10,670 nucleotides of DNA from Pedobacter schmidteae (GCA_945906015.1 CAMDQV010000049.1:1-10670), one strand, 5' to 3'; shown: positions 1-6,458, counted from the stretch's first letter. Made by a program: numbers and translations. The notes: generated by a model from the letters alone, not told the origin.

Positions 1-1
1 C

Positions 2-835
2 CTCATTCAGCTAATCATGTTTGGAATGGGAATTACTATGAGCTACAGAGATTTTATTGGAGTATTTAAATCTCCTAAAGGGGTTCTTGTAGGGGTTTCA
101 AGTCATTTTATAATCATGCCTTTACTTGGGTTTGGATTGGCAACCATCAGTGGTTTTACTCCCGAGATTGCAGCAGGTATGATTCTGATTGGATGTGCAC
201 CGAATGCTGTTGCAGCCAACGTTATTTCATATCTGGCAAAGGCTAATCTTGCCCTATCCATTACACTTACTTCAATAGCAACCTTACTAGCTCCTTTGCT
301 CACACCCCTACTGATGAAGTTATTAGGAGGTTCATTCATTGAGATCAATGTACTTGATATGATGTGGGACATTATGAAAATGGTTATTTTGCCGGTCACA
401 CTCGCTATGGTAATCAATGAACTCCTGAAAGATAAAATGAAGTGGATCAATGCGGTAATGCCAATTATATCGATGTTTGGTATCGCATTAATCATTATTA
501 TTGTTACCGCTGTGGGTCGTGAAAGTCTTTTAACAGTCGGGCCACTTCTTATTCTATTAGTTTTAATCCATAATCTCATGGGCTATACCTTAGGATATTG
601 GTTTGCTCGCTTGTTTAAAATGAGTGAAAAAGACTCTAGAACTATTGCAATTAATGTAGGGATGCAGAATGCAGGCCTTTCAAAAGGCTTGGCCTATGGA
701 ATGGGTAAGCTTGGAACTGTCGGACTTGCGCCGATGATCTATGGTCCGATGATGAATATCACCGGTTCTATTCTGGCATCCTACTGGAAAGGTAAACCCA
801 TTGCAGATAGTGATGAAAAAAATGTAATTAATTAA
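2..835 (+). CDS. BASS (bile acid:sodium symporter) family transporter, 5' partial
   Basis: Inner-membrane secondary transporter of the bile acid:sodium symporter family, whose members carry organic anions including 2-keto acids (PanS carries ketopantoate, plant BASS2 pyruvate). The reading frame is open to the window edge: residues LIQLI precede the first Met at 17, matching the family's early LIMFGMGLTL segment, so about 30-50 N-terminal residues are missing. Numbering from Met17, family hallmarks are GVSSHFIIMPLLGF (26-39), the crossover stretch GCAPNAVAANV (59-69) followed by YLAKANLALSITLTS, and NVGMQNAGLSKGLA (213-226). Many hydrophobic helices are visible throughout. Several residues known to bind sodium in the Neisseria homologue are changed (His30, Ala67, Asn213), so coupling to sodium is uncertain. 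It is followed after 18 bases by a secreted NTF2-like gene and then sugar-acid enzymes, which suggests a sugar-acid or keto-acid substrate rather than a bile acid. Family assignment is firm; substrate is inferred. Confidence 0.88.
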   Translation, partial: LIQLIMFGMGITMSYRDFIGVFKSPKGVLVGVSSHFIIMPLLGFGLATISGFTPEIAAGMILIGCAPNAVAANVISYLAKANLALSITLTSIATLLAPLLTPLLMKLLGGSFIEINVLDMMWDIMKMVILPVTLAMVINELLKDKMKWINAVMPIISMFGIALIIIIVTAVGRESLLTVGPLLILLVLIHNLMGYTLGYWFARLFKMSEKDSRTIAINVGMQNAGLSKGLAYGMGKLGTVGLAPMIYGPMMNITGSILASYWKGKPIADSDEKNVIN

Positions 836-853
836 TAATAAAAATAAATAATC

Positions 854-1282
854 ATGCTCAAATACTTAAAAATCATCACTTTACTTACTGTGATTAGTCT
901 GAATACACAGGCTCAATCCAAAAATGAAACACAAATAGCAAAGCTGGTCATCGCTCTGAATAATGCCATCATTAATACAGACAGTCTTACTTTAAAGGCC
1001 CTCACTTGCGACGAATTAAGCTATGGGCATTCTGCCGGCTTAATACAGAATCAAAAGGAATTTATTGCAGGAGTATTGAACGGGCCTACATTTTTTAAAA
1101 GTATTGACCCCTTAGATCAGAAAATTACTATAGCAGGTAAAAATGTAATTGTAAGAAATATTGTAACTGCTAAGGCTGAAAATAAAGGGAATCCAGTGGA
1201 TTTAAAATTTGGGAACATAATGGTTTGGCAGAAAAAGCAAGGGAAGTGGAAGCTGCTCGCCCGACAAGGCTATAAGCTATAA
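854..1282 (+). CDS. Secreted NTF2-fold (SnoaL/DUF4440-like) protein
   Basis: A 142-residue protein with a signal peptide: basic start MLKYLK, hydrophobic core IITLLTVISL, and a likely signal peptidase I site after NTQAQ (about residue 21). The mature part, about 120 residues, looks like the SnoaL/DUF4440 branch of the NTF2-like fold: an N-terminal helix pair (KLVIALNNAIINTDSLTLKALT), then LSYGHSAGLIQNQKEFIAGV (55-74), and a closing beta hairpin ending MVWQKKQGKWKLLARQGYKL. Members of this fold are small cone-shaped domains that bind or isomerise small molecules; many have no known activity. It lies 18 bases after the transporter gene and 9 bases before the aldolase gene, so it is probably co-transcribed and acts in the periplasm on the same pathway. 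No catalytic residues can be assigned. Fold call is moderately sure; function is unknown. Confidence 0.75.
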   Translation: MLKYLKIITLLTVISLNTQAQSKNETQIAKLVIALNNAIINTDSLTLKALTCDELSYGHSAGLIQNQKEFIAGVLNGPTFFKSIDPLDQKITIAGKNVIVRNIVTAKAENKGNPVDLKFGNIMVWQKKQGKWKLLARQGYKL

Positions 1283-1291
1283 TTTTAAAAG

Positions 1292-1963
1292 ATGAATTTA
1301 AAAACAGAGCTCTCAAGGCTTATAAAAGAACAGGGAATTGTACCATTGTACTACTCGGCTGATGCTGAAGTAAGTATTGATCTGATGAGGGCAATGTATG
1401 CAGGGGGCATTAGAACTACTGAATATGCAGATCGCGGTGATCGTGCATTAAAGAATTTCCGTGAGATGCGCAAAGTATGTGATGCGGAATTGCCCGGAAT
1501 GCGATTAGGTATTGGTACAATAAAAACTGTGGAATCTGCCCAAACTTATATGGATGAAGGCGCAGAGTTTTTGGTCTGTCCGGGAATTTTGGAGTCAGTT
1601 ATTGAATTGTCTGATAAGAATGACCTACTTTGTGTTCCTGGTTGCATGACTCCCAGCGAAATTATTCGAGCCGAAACTTGCGGGGCAAAGATCGTTAAGC
1701 TTTTCCCAGCAAATACCTTAGGCCCATCCTTTATTGAAGCAGTGCAGGCACTTTTTCAAGATATTGTTTTTTTACCTACAGGCGGGATCGAACTTAACGA
1801 AGAAAATCTTAGAAGCTGGTTTAAAGTTGGAGTTTGCGCAGTTGGTGGCAGTAAAATGATCACTAAGGATGTGATTGAAAATAAGCGATATGATCAATTA
1901 GCCGCAGAGTCTAAAAGAGCGCTTGAGCTCATCAACTCAATCAGAGAAAGTTTAAAGAAATAA
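1292..1963 (+). CDS. KDPG/KHG-type class I 2-keto acid aldolase
   Basis: Cytosolic Schiff-base aldolase of the Eda family (2-dehydro-3-deoxy-phosphogluconate / 4-hydroxy-2-oxoglutarate aldolase), which cleaves 2-keto-4-hydroxy acids into pyruvate and an aldehyde. The 223-residue length is close to the usual 205-225. The Schiff-base lysine is Lys136 in GAKIVKLFPA (131-140). The general acid/base glutamate is Glu44 and a substrate-binding arginine is Arg48 in RTTEYADRGDRA. LGIGTIKTVESAQ (72-84), CPGCMTPSEI-like VPGCMTPSEI (115-124), LPTGGI (161-166) and the phosphate-loop-like VGGSKMI (184-190, Ser187) also match. The EYADRGD stretch replaces the usual E. coli EVTLRT, so substrate preference may differ from KDPG. 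With glycerate kinase and a hydroxyacid dehydrogenase downstream, a non-phosphorylated substrate such as 5-keto-4-deoxyglucarate or KDG is plausible, but this is inference. Confidence 0.9.
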   Translation: MNLKTELSRLIKEQGIVPLYYSADAEVSIDLMRAMYAGGIRTTEYADRGDRALKNFREMRKVCDAELPGMRLGIGTIKTVESAQTYMDEGAEFLVCPGILESVIELSDKNDLLCVPGCMTPSEIIRAETCGAKIVKLFPANTLGPSFIEAVQALFQDIVFLPTGGIELNEENLRSWFKVGVCAVGGSKMITKDVIENKRYDQLAAESKRALELINSIRESLKK

Positions 1964-1987
1964 TAATTTTGAATAGTCTATCAAAAA

Positions 1988-2899
1988 ATGAACGAATCAC
2001 TTTATAAATACATGAGAGTAGGTTTGGTCCACTTTATGGCCTTTCCTGCAACAATCAAAGGCGAAGGTCCGGTGGTTGAAACCATTCGAAAGATTGCTGT
2101 AGATGACTATTTTAGTGCCATCGAGATCACAACGATTAAAGACCCTGAGCAACGAATGGCAGTAAAAAAAATGCTTGAAACATCGCATATGACCATCGCT
2201 TATGGTGCTCAGCCAAGATTGTTAACTACCGGCCTAAACATTAACCATCTGGTTGAGGAGGAACGCCAAAAGGCATTGCAAAATTTAATGGCCGGAATTG
2301 ATGAGGCTTATGAAATAGGTGCAACAAGTTTTGCTTTTTTGAGTGGTAACTATGAAGAAAGCCGAAAGGAGGAAGCTTTTCAGGCTCTGGTTAATTCTAC
2401 CAATGAACTATGTCGATATGCAAAAAGTAAAGGCGATATGAGAATTGCATTAGAGGTTTTTGATTATGATGTAGATAAAAGAAGCCTGATTGGTCCGGCA
2501 GACCTTGCCCTGCGTTATGCCAAAGAGATCCGAAAAAGCCACGATCATTTTGGCTTGATGGTTGATTTAAGTCATATTCCTTTGATCCATGAAACGATTG
2601 AAGAATCTTTGCTACCTGTAAAGGATTACATTGTTCATGCGCATATCGGAAATTGTGTAATGAAAGATCCAGGTATGGCAGCATATGGAGATGTTCATCC
2701 CCGCTTCGGATTCCCAAATGGTGAGAATGATGTGGATGAAGTTGTAGATTATCTTAGGGTACTATTAAATATTGGATTTCTGAACACTCAGACGCCTCCA
2801 GTGGTCAGTTTTGAGATCAAGCCTTTTGGAGATGAAGATGCAGATATCGTCATTGCAAATGCAAAGCGTGTGCTGAATTTGGCATGGGCAAGGGTTTAG
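1988..2899 (+). CDS. TIM-barrel sugar isomerase/epimerase family protein
   Basis: A 303-residue protein of the xylose isomerase-like TIM-barrel superfamily (AP endonuclease 2 fold; sugar phosphate isomerases/epimerases, hydroxypyruvate isomerase). The expected divalent-metal ligands sit at ends of beta strands: Glu156 in IALEVFDYD, Asp193 and His196 in LMVDLSHIP, His217/His219 in IVHAHIGN, and Glu276 in VSFEIKPF. No signal peptide is seen, so it is cytosolic. The chosen start gives MNESLYKYMRVGLVHF; a second Met at residue 9, directly before the first beta strand RVGLVHFMAF, is an alternative. It starts 24 bases after the aldolase stop. In context it may isomerise tartronate semialdehyde to hydroxypyruvate or epimerise the sugar acid before cleavage. 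The closest established activities of the fold include hydroxypyruvate isomerase and D-tagatose/allulose 3-epimerase, and sequence inspection does not separate them. Confidence 0.85.
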   Translation: MNESLYKYMRVGLVHFMAFPATIKGEGPVVETIRKIAVDDYFSAIEITTIKDPEQRMAVKKMLETSHMTIAYGAQPRLLTTGLNINHLVEEERQKALQNLMAGIDEAYEIGATSFAFLSGNYEESRKEEAFQALVNSTNELCRYAKSKGDMRIALEVFDYDVDKRSLIGPADLALRYAKEIRKSHDHFGLMVDLSHIPLIHETIEESLLPVKDYIVHAHIGNCVMKDPGMAAYGDVHPRFGFPNGENDVDEVVDYLRVLLNIGFLNTQTPPVVSFEIKPFGDEDADIVIANAKRVLNLAWARV

Positions 2900-2902
2900 T
2901 GA

Positions 2903-2981
2903 GCTGAAAGCCTAAAGCTAAAAGGGGAAAGCCTAAAGCTTAAAGCTAAAAGCTAAAAGGGGAAAGCCAAAAGCCGAAAGC
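2903..2981 (+). repeat. Degenerate heptamer tandem array, consensus GCYNAAA
   Basis: Between the isomerase and dehydrogenase genes lie 11 consecutive 7-base units without a phase break. In order they are GCTGAAA, GCCTAAA, GCTAAAA, GGGGAAA, GCCTAAA, GCTTAAA, GCTAAAA, GCTAAAA, GGGGAAA, GCCAAAA and GCCGAAA, followed by GC. Position 1 is always G and positions 5-7 are always AAA; positions 2-4 vary. A larger pattern is visible, since the run from GCCTAAA to GGGGAAA occurs twice (2910-2930 and 2931-2965, the second longer by two units). The array fills most of the 115-base gap and no ORF or hairpin explains it. It resembles in style the short heptamer repeats of other bacterial genomes (for example the STRR repeats of cyanobacteria), but no function is known here. 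Confidence 0.9.
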
Positions 2982-3014
2982 AGAATTGATTATAGTATTA
3001 GAATTAGAATAAGC

Positions 3015-3974
3015 ATGAAAATAGTTGTATTAGATGGTTATACCTTAAATCCAGGAGATCTTACATGGGATGGATTAAAGCAGTTTGGTGATCTGCAGGT
3101 TCACGACAGAACTCCCGAGAGCCAGATTGTGGAGCGATGTAGGGGTGCAGAGATCATATTTACGAATAAGACACCGCTCAGAGAACATATTCTCGAACAG
3201 CTTCCTGATCTTAAATACATTGGTGTTTTGGCAACTGGTTATAATGTGGTAGATGTTGATTATGCTAAAACCAGAGGTGTAGTAGTCGCGAATGTTCCAG
3301 GTTATGGTACGGCATCAGTCGTCCAAATGACATTTGCCTTATTGCTTGAATTATGTCAGCATGTTCAAAGTCATAGTGATTCAGTTTTTAAGGGTGGCTG
3401 GGCAGCTTCGCCCGATTTTTGTTATTGGAACTATCCCTTGGTTGAACTAGAAGGAAAAACCATAGGTATAATCGGTTTTGGGATGATCGGGCAAAAAGTT
3501 GCTGATGTTGCTACAGCCTTTGGAATGAATGTAATGGCCTATTCCCGTAGCCAGTCTGATCAGTCGTATCGTAAAAACTTCAGTTGGGTAGAATTGAACA
3601 AGCTTCTTACCCATTCAGATGTAGTCAGTATTCACTGCCCTTTATTCCCTGATACCCAGGGTATGATCAATAAAAATACCTTGAAGTTAATGAAGAAGTC
3701 AGCCTTTTTTCTGAATACCTCTAGAGGGCCACTCATGGTAGATCAGGATTTGGCAGATGCCCTAAATGAAGGAATAATTGCGGGTGCCGGAATTGATGTT
3801 CTTTCGGTCGAACCTCCTTCAGCCGAAAATCCTCTTTTTAAAGCAAAAAATTGTATGATCACCCCTCATATTGCGTGGGCAACGAAAGAAGCTAGAGGTA
3901 GATTGATGGGAATTGCAGAAAATAATTTATCTTCATTCCTGAATCAAAAACCTATTAACATTGTAAATAAATAA
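3015..3974 (+). CDS. D-2-hydroxyacid dehydrogenase, likely hydroxypyruvate reductase/glycerate dehydrogenase
   Basis: A 319-residue cytosolic NAD(P)-dependent D-isomer 2-hydroxyacid dehydrogenase, the usual length for the family. The split catalytic domain surrounds a Rossmann domain with GIIGFGMIGQKVA (151-163; GxGxxG at 154-159). The catalytic triad is present: Arg237 in LNTSRGPLM, Glu266 in LSVEPPSAENPL, and His285 in TPHIAWAT. The substrate-loop motif LATGYNVVDVDYAK (72-85) is also typical. After the second Rossmann strand the sequence is AYSRSQ (175-180) rather than an acidic residue, which suggests NADPH use, as in glyoxylate/hydroxypyruvate reductases; this is inference. Upstream is a 115-base gap with a heptamer repeat array, downstream 19 bases to the first ridA gene. 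With glycerate kinase in the same cluster, reduction of hydroxypyruvate to D-glycerate is the best guess. Phosphoglycerate dehydrogenase is less likely because there is no ACT domain. Confidence 0.9.
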   Translation: MKIVVLDGYTLNPGDLTWDGLKQFGDLQVHDRTPESQIVERCRGAEIIFTNKTPLREHILEQLPDLKYIGVLATGYNVVDVDYAKTRGVVVANVPGYGTASVVQMTFALLLELCQHVQSHSDSVFKGGWAASPDFCYWNYPLVELEGKTIGIIGFGMIGQKVADVATAFGMNVMAYSRSQSDQSYRKNFSWVELNKLLTHSDVVSIHCPLFPDTQGMINKNTLKLMKKSAFFLNTSRGPLMVDQDLADALNEGIIAGAGIDVLSVEPPSAENPLFKAKNCMITPHIAWATKEARGRLMGIAENNLSSFLNQKPINIVNK

Positions 3975-3993
3975 AACCCAAAATTAAATTATT

Positions 3994-4560
3994 ATGAAAA
4001 AGTACTCCCTATTATTTCTTATCACGGCTGCCTTATTAAGTTGTAATCCAAAGCAGGAAGATGCTGCAAAAAAGGAAATGGATGCTGCCGCTGATACAGT
4101 GAATATCGAAGCTCGTTTAAAGGAATTGAATATAGAGCTAACAACTCCGAAGCCACCAACAGCAAATTTTGTAAAAACTGTTCGTGTAGGTAACCTGGTA
4201 TACACTTCTGGTCACGGTCCTGATCGCGCAGAAGGTGGTCCTTTAACAGGTAGAGTTGGCGATGATTTAACACTGGAGCAAGGTCAGGAAGCTGCTCGTT
4301 TAACCGGTGTTTCATTGCTTTCAAGCTTAAAAGCAGAGATCGGCGACTTAAGTAAGGTTAAGCGTGTAGTTAAAGTTTTAGGAATGGTTCAGTCTACTCC
4401 AGAGTTTAAGGATCAACCTAAAGTGATGAATGCGTTTTCTGATATGATGGTAGATATTTTCGGTCAAAAAGGAAAGCATGCTCGTTCAGCTGTAGGTATG
4501 TCAGCACTTCCAGGTAATATTGCCATTGAAATTGAAATGATTGTTGAAGTAGAGGATTAA
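3994..4560 (+). CDS. RidA/YjgF-family lipoprotein (paralogue 1)
   Basis: A 188-residue protein with a lipoprotein signal: MKKYSLLFLITAALLSC, lipobox LLSC, lipidated Cys17. The following residues NPKQEDAAKKE are charged and include a KQED cluster, loosely like the surface-export signal of some Bacteroidota lipoproteins. From about residue 42 it is a full RidA (YjgF/YER057c/UK114) domain of the subgroup with VGDDLTLEQGQEAARLT and VKRVVKVLGMVQSTPEFKDQPKVMNAFSD. The arginine that binds substrate carboxylate in E. coli RidA (Arg105) matches Arg164 in HARSAVG, and Glu120 matches Glu179 in IEIEM, so the pocket looks intact. RidA proteins hydrolyse reactive enamines/imines in the cytosol; here export points to a periplasmic or outer-membrane role that is not established. 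The gene lies 19 bases after the dehydrogenase gene and ends just before a strong terminator-like hairpin. Confidence 0.88.
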   Translation: MKKYSLLFLITAALLSCNPKQEDAAKKEMDAAADTVNIEARLKELNIELTTPKPPTANFVKTVRVGNLVYTSGHGPDRAEGGPLTGRVGDDLTLEQGQEAARLTGVSLLSSLKAEIGDLSKVKRVVKVLGMVQSTPEFKDQPKVMNAFSDMMVDIFGQKGKHARSAVGMSALPGNIAIEIEMIVEVED

Positions 4561-4590
4561 TAATTTCCCAAATACAAACATTTCTATTCA

Positions 4591-4641
4591 TAATGCTGAT
4601 TTACTATTCTTAAAGATTTAGTAAATCAGCATTAATTTTTT
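4591..4641 (+). terminator. Rho-independent-type terminator between the two ridA paralogues
   Basis: A perfect 16-bp inverted repeat (left arm 4591-4606, right arm 4619-4634) encloses a 12-base loop and is followed by AA and six T (4636-4641). The stem is A+T-rich, with 5 G:C pairs of 16, but is uninterrupted. The T run lies only on the + strand side, so it should act on transcripts coming from the first ridA gene. It starts 30 bases after that gene's stop and leaves 41 bases to the next start, room for a separate promoter. It may stop only part of the transcripts, leaving glycerate kinase weakly linked to the upstream genes. Confidence 0.85.
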
Positions 4642-4659
4642 ACAGAAATTGATCTAATT

Positions 4660-4668
4660 TAAATTTTG
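4660..4668 (+). promoter_or_regulatory. Weak candidate -7 element before the second ridA gene
   Basis: The string TAAATTTTG resembles the Bacteroidota -7 consensus TAnnTTTG with one extra base (or AAnnTTTG exactly), 14 bases before the start at 4683. The upstream -33 element is poor: only the T run of the terminator is at a suitable distance. The main argument is position, since the hairpin just upstream implies that the next gene needs its own promoter. Confidence 0.25.
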
Positions 4669-4682
4669 CCAGAATTAAAATT

Positions 4683-5243
4683 ATGAAGAAGTATTTCGTA
4701 ATACCCATCATCGCTATTGCTTTAATGGGTTGCAATTATGCATCTAAAGCGCAGGTAAAAGGGGGCTCAAAAGCTGAAGTTATTGATTTTGATAAGCGCC
4801 TCAAGGACCTCAACATCGTTTTAGCAAAGCCAAGTGCGCCATTAGCCAGCTATGTAAAGATTGTGCGAGTTGGTAATCTTATTTATACAGCCGGGCATGG
4901 TCCTGATAAACCGGATGGTACCAGAGTTACCGGAAGAGTTGGAGACGATCTGACTCTTGAACAGGGCCAGGAAGCTGCGCGATTAACCGCAATTTCATTG
5001 CTTTCGAGCTTAAAGGCAGAACTTGGCGACCTAAATAAAGTAAAGCGAATTGTTAAGGTTTTGGGGATGGTACAATCTACTCCCGAATTCAAAGATCAGC
5101 CAAAAGTGATGAATGCATTTTCTGATCTGATGGTTCAAGTATTTGGAGAGAAAGGTAAACATGCCCGTTCAGCCGTGGGTATGTCGGCACTTCCTGCTAA
5201 TTGGGCCACAGAAATTGAAATGGTGGTAGAGGTTGAAGATTAA
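4683..5243 (+). CDS. RidA/YjgF-family lipoprotein (paralogue 2)
   Basis: A 186-residue paralogue of the preceding gene. The signal is MKKYFVIPIIAIALMGC with lipobox LMGC and lipidated Cys17. The residues after it (NYASKAQVKGGSK) lack the acidic cluster of paralogue 1, so this copy may stay on the periplasmic side; cleavage by signal peptidase I after SKAQ is a weaker alternative. From residue 40 to the end the two proteins align without gaps over 147 residues, with about 31 differences by hand count (near 79% identity), while signal peptides and linkers differ. Key pocket residues are kept: Arg162 in HARSAVG and Glu177 in TEIEM (E. coli RidA Arg105 and Glu120). It is separated from paralogue 1 by a terminator-like hairpin and lies 20 bases before the glycerate kinase gene, with which it is probably co-transcribed. 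Substrate is unknown. Confidence 0.88.
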   Translation: MKKYFVIPIIAIALMGCNYASKAQVKGGSKAEVIDFDKRLKDLNIVLAKPSAPLASYVKIVRVGNLIYTAGHGPDKPDGTRVTGRVGDDLTLEQGQEAARLTAISLLSSLKAELGDLNKVKRIVKVLGMVQSTPEFKDQPKVMNAFSDLMVQVFGEKGKHARSAVGMSALPANWATEIEMVVEVED

Positions 5244-5263
5244 AAAACAGTTTAATCTGTATT

Positions 5264-6403
5264 ATGCATATTCTGATTGCTCCTAATGCCTTTAAACATA
5301 GCCTTTCGGCAAATGAGATTGCCGAAGCTATTCAGGAAGGTTTAAAACGGAGTGGTGCAACCTGCACTTCTGAGTGCTTTCCAATAGCCGATGGTGGTGA
5401 TGGTACAGGCCATTTGATCGTAGAAAAATGTGGCGGTGTTTGGCATAAATACGATGTTCATGATCCCTTAGGAAGATTGATCAAAGCTCCCTTAGGTATT
5501 ATTGATCAGGGTAAAACGGCTGTAATTGAAATGGCAGATGCTTCGGGTATTCGCTTAGTACGTACTGATGAAATGTCGCCATTAATGGCTTCTTCTTTCG
5601 GCACTGGCGAGTTGATTCGATTTGCACTCGATAGGCATGTTTCAAGCATCATCATTGGACTTGGTGGTTCGGCAACAGTTGATGGAGGGATTGGAATTTT
5701 AAGTGCTCTTGGCATCAAATTTTGTGATGCTGAAGGTGCTGAGTTACCAGCTTTACCAATCAATATATCCCGATTCCGTCAAATTGATATGTCGGGTTTC
5801 GACTCTCGTATTTTAAATTGCCAGGTTACAGTTTTATGTGATGTTGATAATTTATTATTAGGTGAACAGGGATCAGCAGTAATTTTTGGTCCTCAGAAAG
5901 GAGCTAGCCCCTCAGATATAAAACTTCTGGATCTAGCTTTAACAAACCTGAGGGATCTGGCTTTTCAGTCTACTGGAATTGATATGAATGAAATTCTTCA
6001 TGGAGGTGCTGCAGGTGGCATAGCGGCTGCGTTGTTTACTTTTTTAAATGCCAGATTAGTGAATGGAGCTGAACATTTTCTGGAGCTTACTGCCTTTGAA
6101 AAAAGATTGAAAAATGCAGACCTTCTGATAACCGGCGAAGGTTGTCTTGATGATCAAACCTTGCAAGGAAAGGGCCCTTTTGCGGTGGCTAAACTTGCAA
6201 AAGAATGCAATATCACGGTTATTGGAATTGCAGGCAGCGTGCCACTCAATGAAAATGCAGACCTCAACAGGTATTTTGATATAGTAATGCCCATAGGCAA
6301 TCAGCCTACTGACCTCCAAACAGCCATGAATTTTACCACATCTAATCTAATCAGGACCGCTATTATAATTGGTAAATTTCTTTCCTTGCCCAAAACTATT
6401 TAG
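5264..6403 (+). CDS. Glycerate kinase, type I (GarK/GlxK family)
   Basis: A 379-residue cytosolic kinase, the usual length of the family, phosphorylating D-glycerate with ATP; GarK-type enzymes make 2-phosphoglycerate, which enters lower glycolysis. Family signatures are all visible: IAPNAFKHSLSANEIAEAI (5-23), PIADGGDGTG (40-49), IGLGGSATVDGGIG (131-144), FGPQKGAS (208-215), HGGAAGGIAAAL (246-257) and TGEGCLDDQTLQGKGP (290-305). It is the last gene of the catabolic cluster, 20 bases after the second ridA gene, and 55 bases before dacB. No clear terminator hairpin was seen after it. With the aldolase and hydroxyacid dehydrogenase upstream it explains the fate of the C3 fragment: glycerate to 2-phosphoglycerate. 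Recognition is firm; the choice between the names garK and glxK cannot be made from sequence alone. Confidence 0.95.
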   Translation: MHILIAPNAFKHSLSANEIAEAIQEGLKRSGATCTSECFPIADGGDGTGHLIVEKCGGVWHKYDVHDPLGRLIKAPLGIIDQGKTAVIEMADASGIRLVRTDEMSPLMASSFGTGELIRFALDRHVSSIIIGLGGSATVDGGIGILSALGIKFCDAEGAELPALPINISRFRQIDMSGFDSRILNCQVTVLCDVDNLLLGEQGSAVIFGPQKGASPSDIKLLDLALTNLRDLAFQSTGIDMNEILHGGAAGGIAAALFTFLNARLVNGAEHFLELTAFEKRLKNADLLITGEGCLDDQTLQGKGPFAVAKLAKECNITVIGIAGSVPLNENADLNRYFDIVMPIGNQPTDLQTAMNFTTSNLIRTAIIIGKFLSLPKTI

Positions 6404-6458
6404 TGTAATTTTAGGACTTTGATTAACGTAATTCGTCTGTTCTAATGTCTTTCAGCAT

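Noticed and set aside
103..579. 158-codon open frame on the minus strand inside the transporter gene
   Set aside because: It is antisense to a clear membrane transporter, its translation has no recognisable domain, and the opposite frame explains the sequence fully.
1964..1971. Exact TAATTTTG match to the -7 consensus between the aldolase and isomerase genes
   Set aside because: No -33 TTTG or TTG at a suitable distance, and the string is frequent by chance in A+T-rich gaps; the two genes are probably co-transcribed.
2903..2981. Heptamer tract considered as a CRISPR array or terminator
   Set aside because: Units are 7 bases with no spacers, and no GC-rich stem plus T run is formed.
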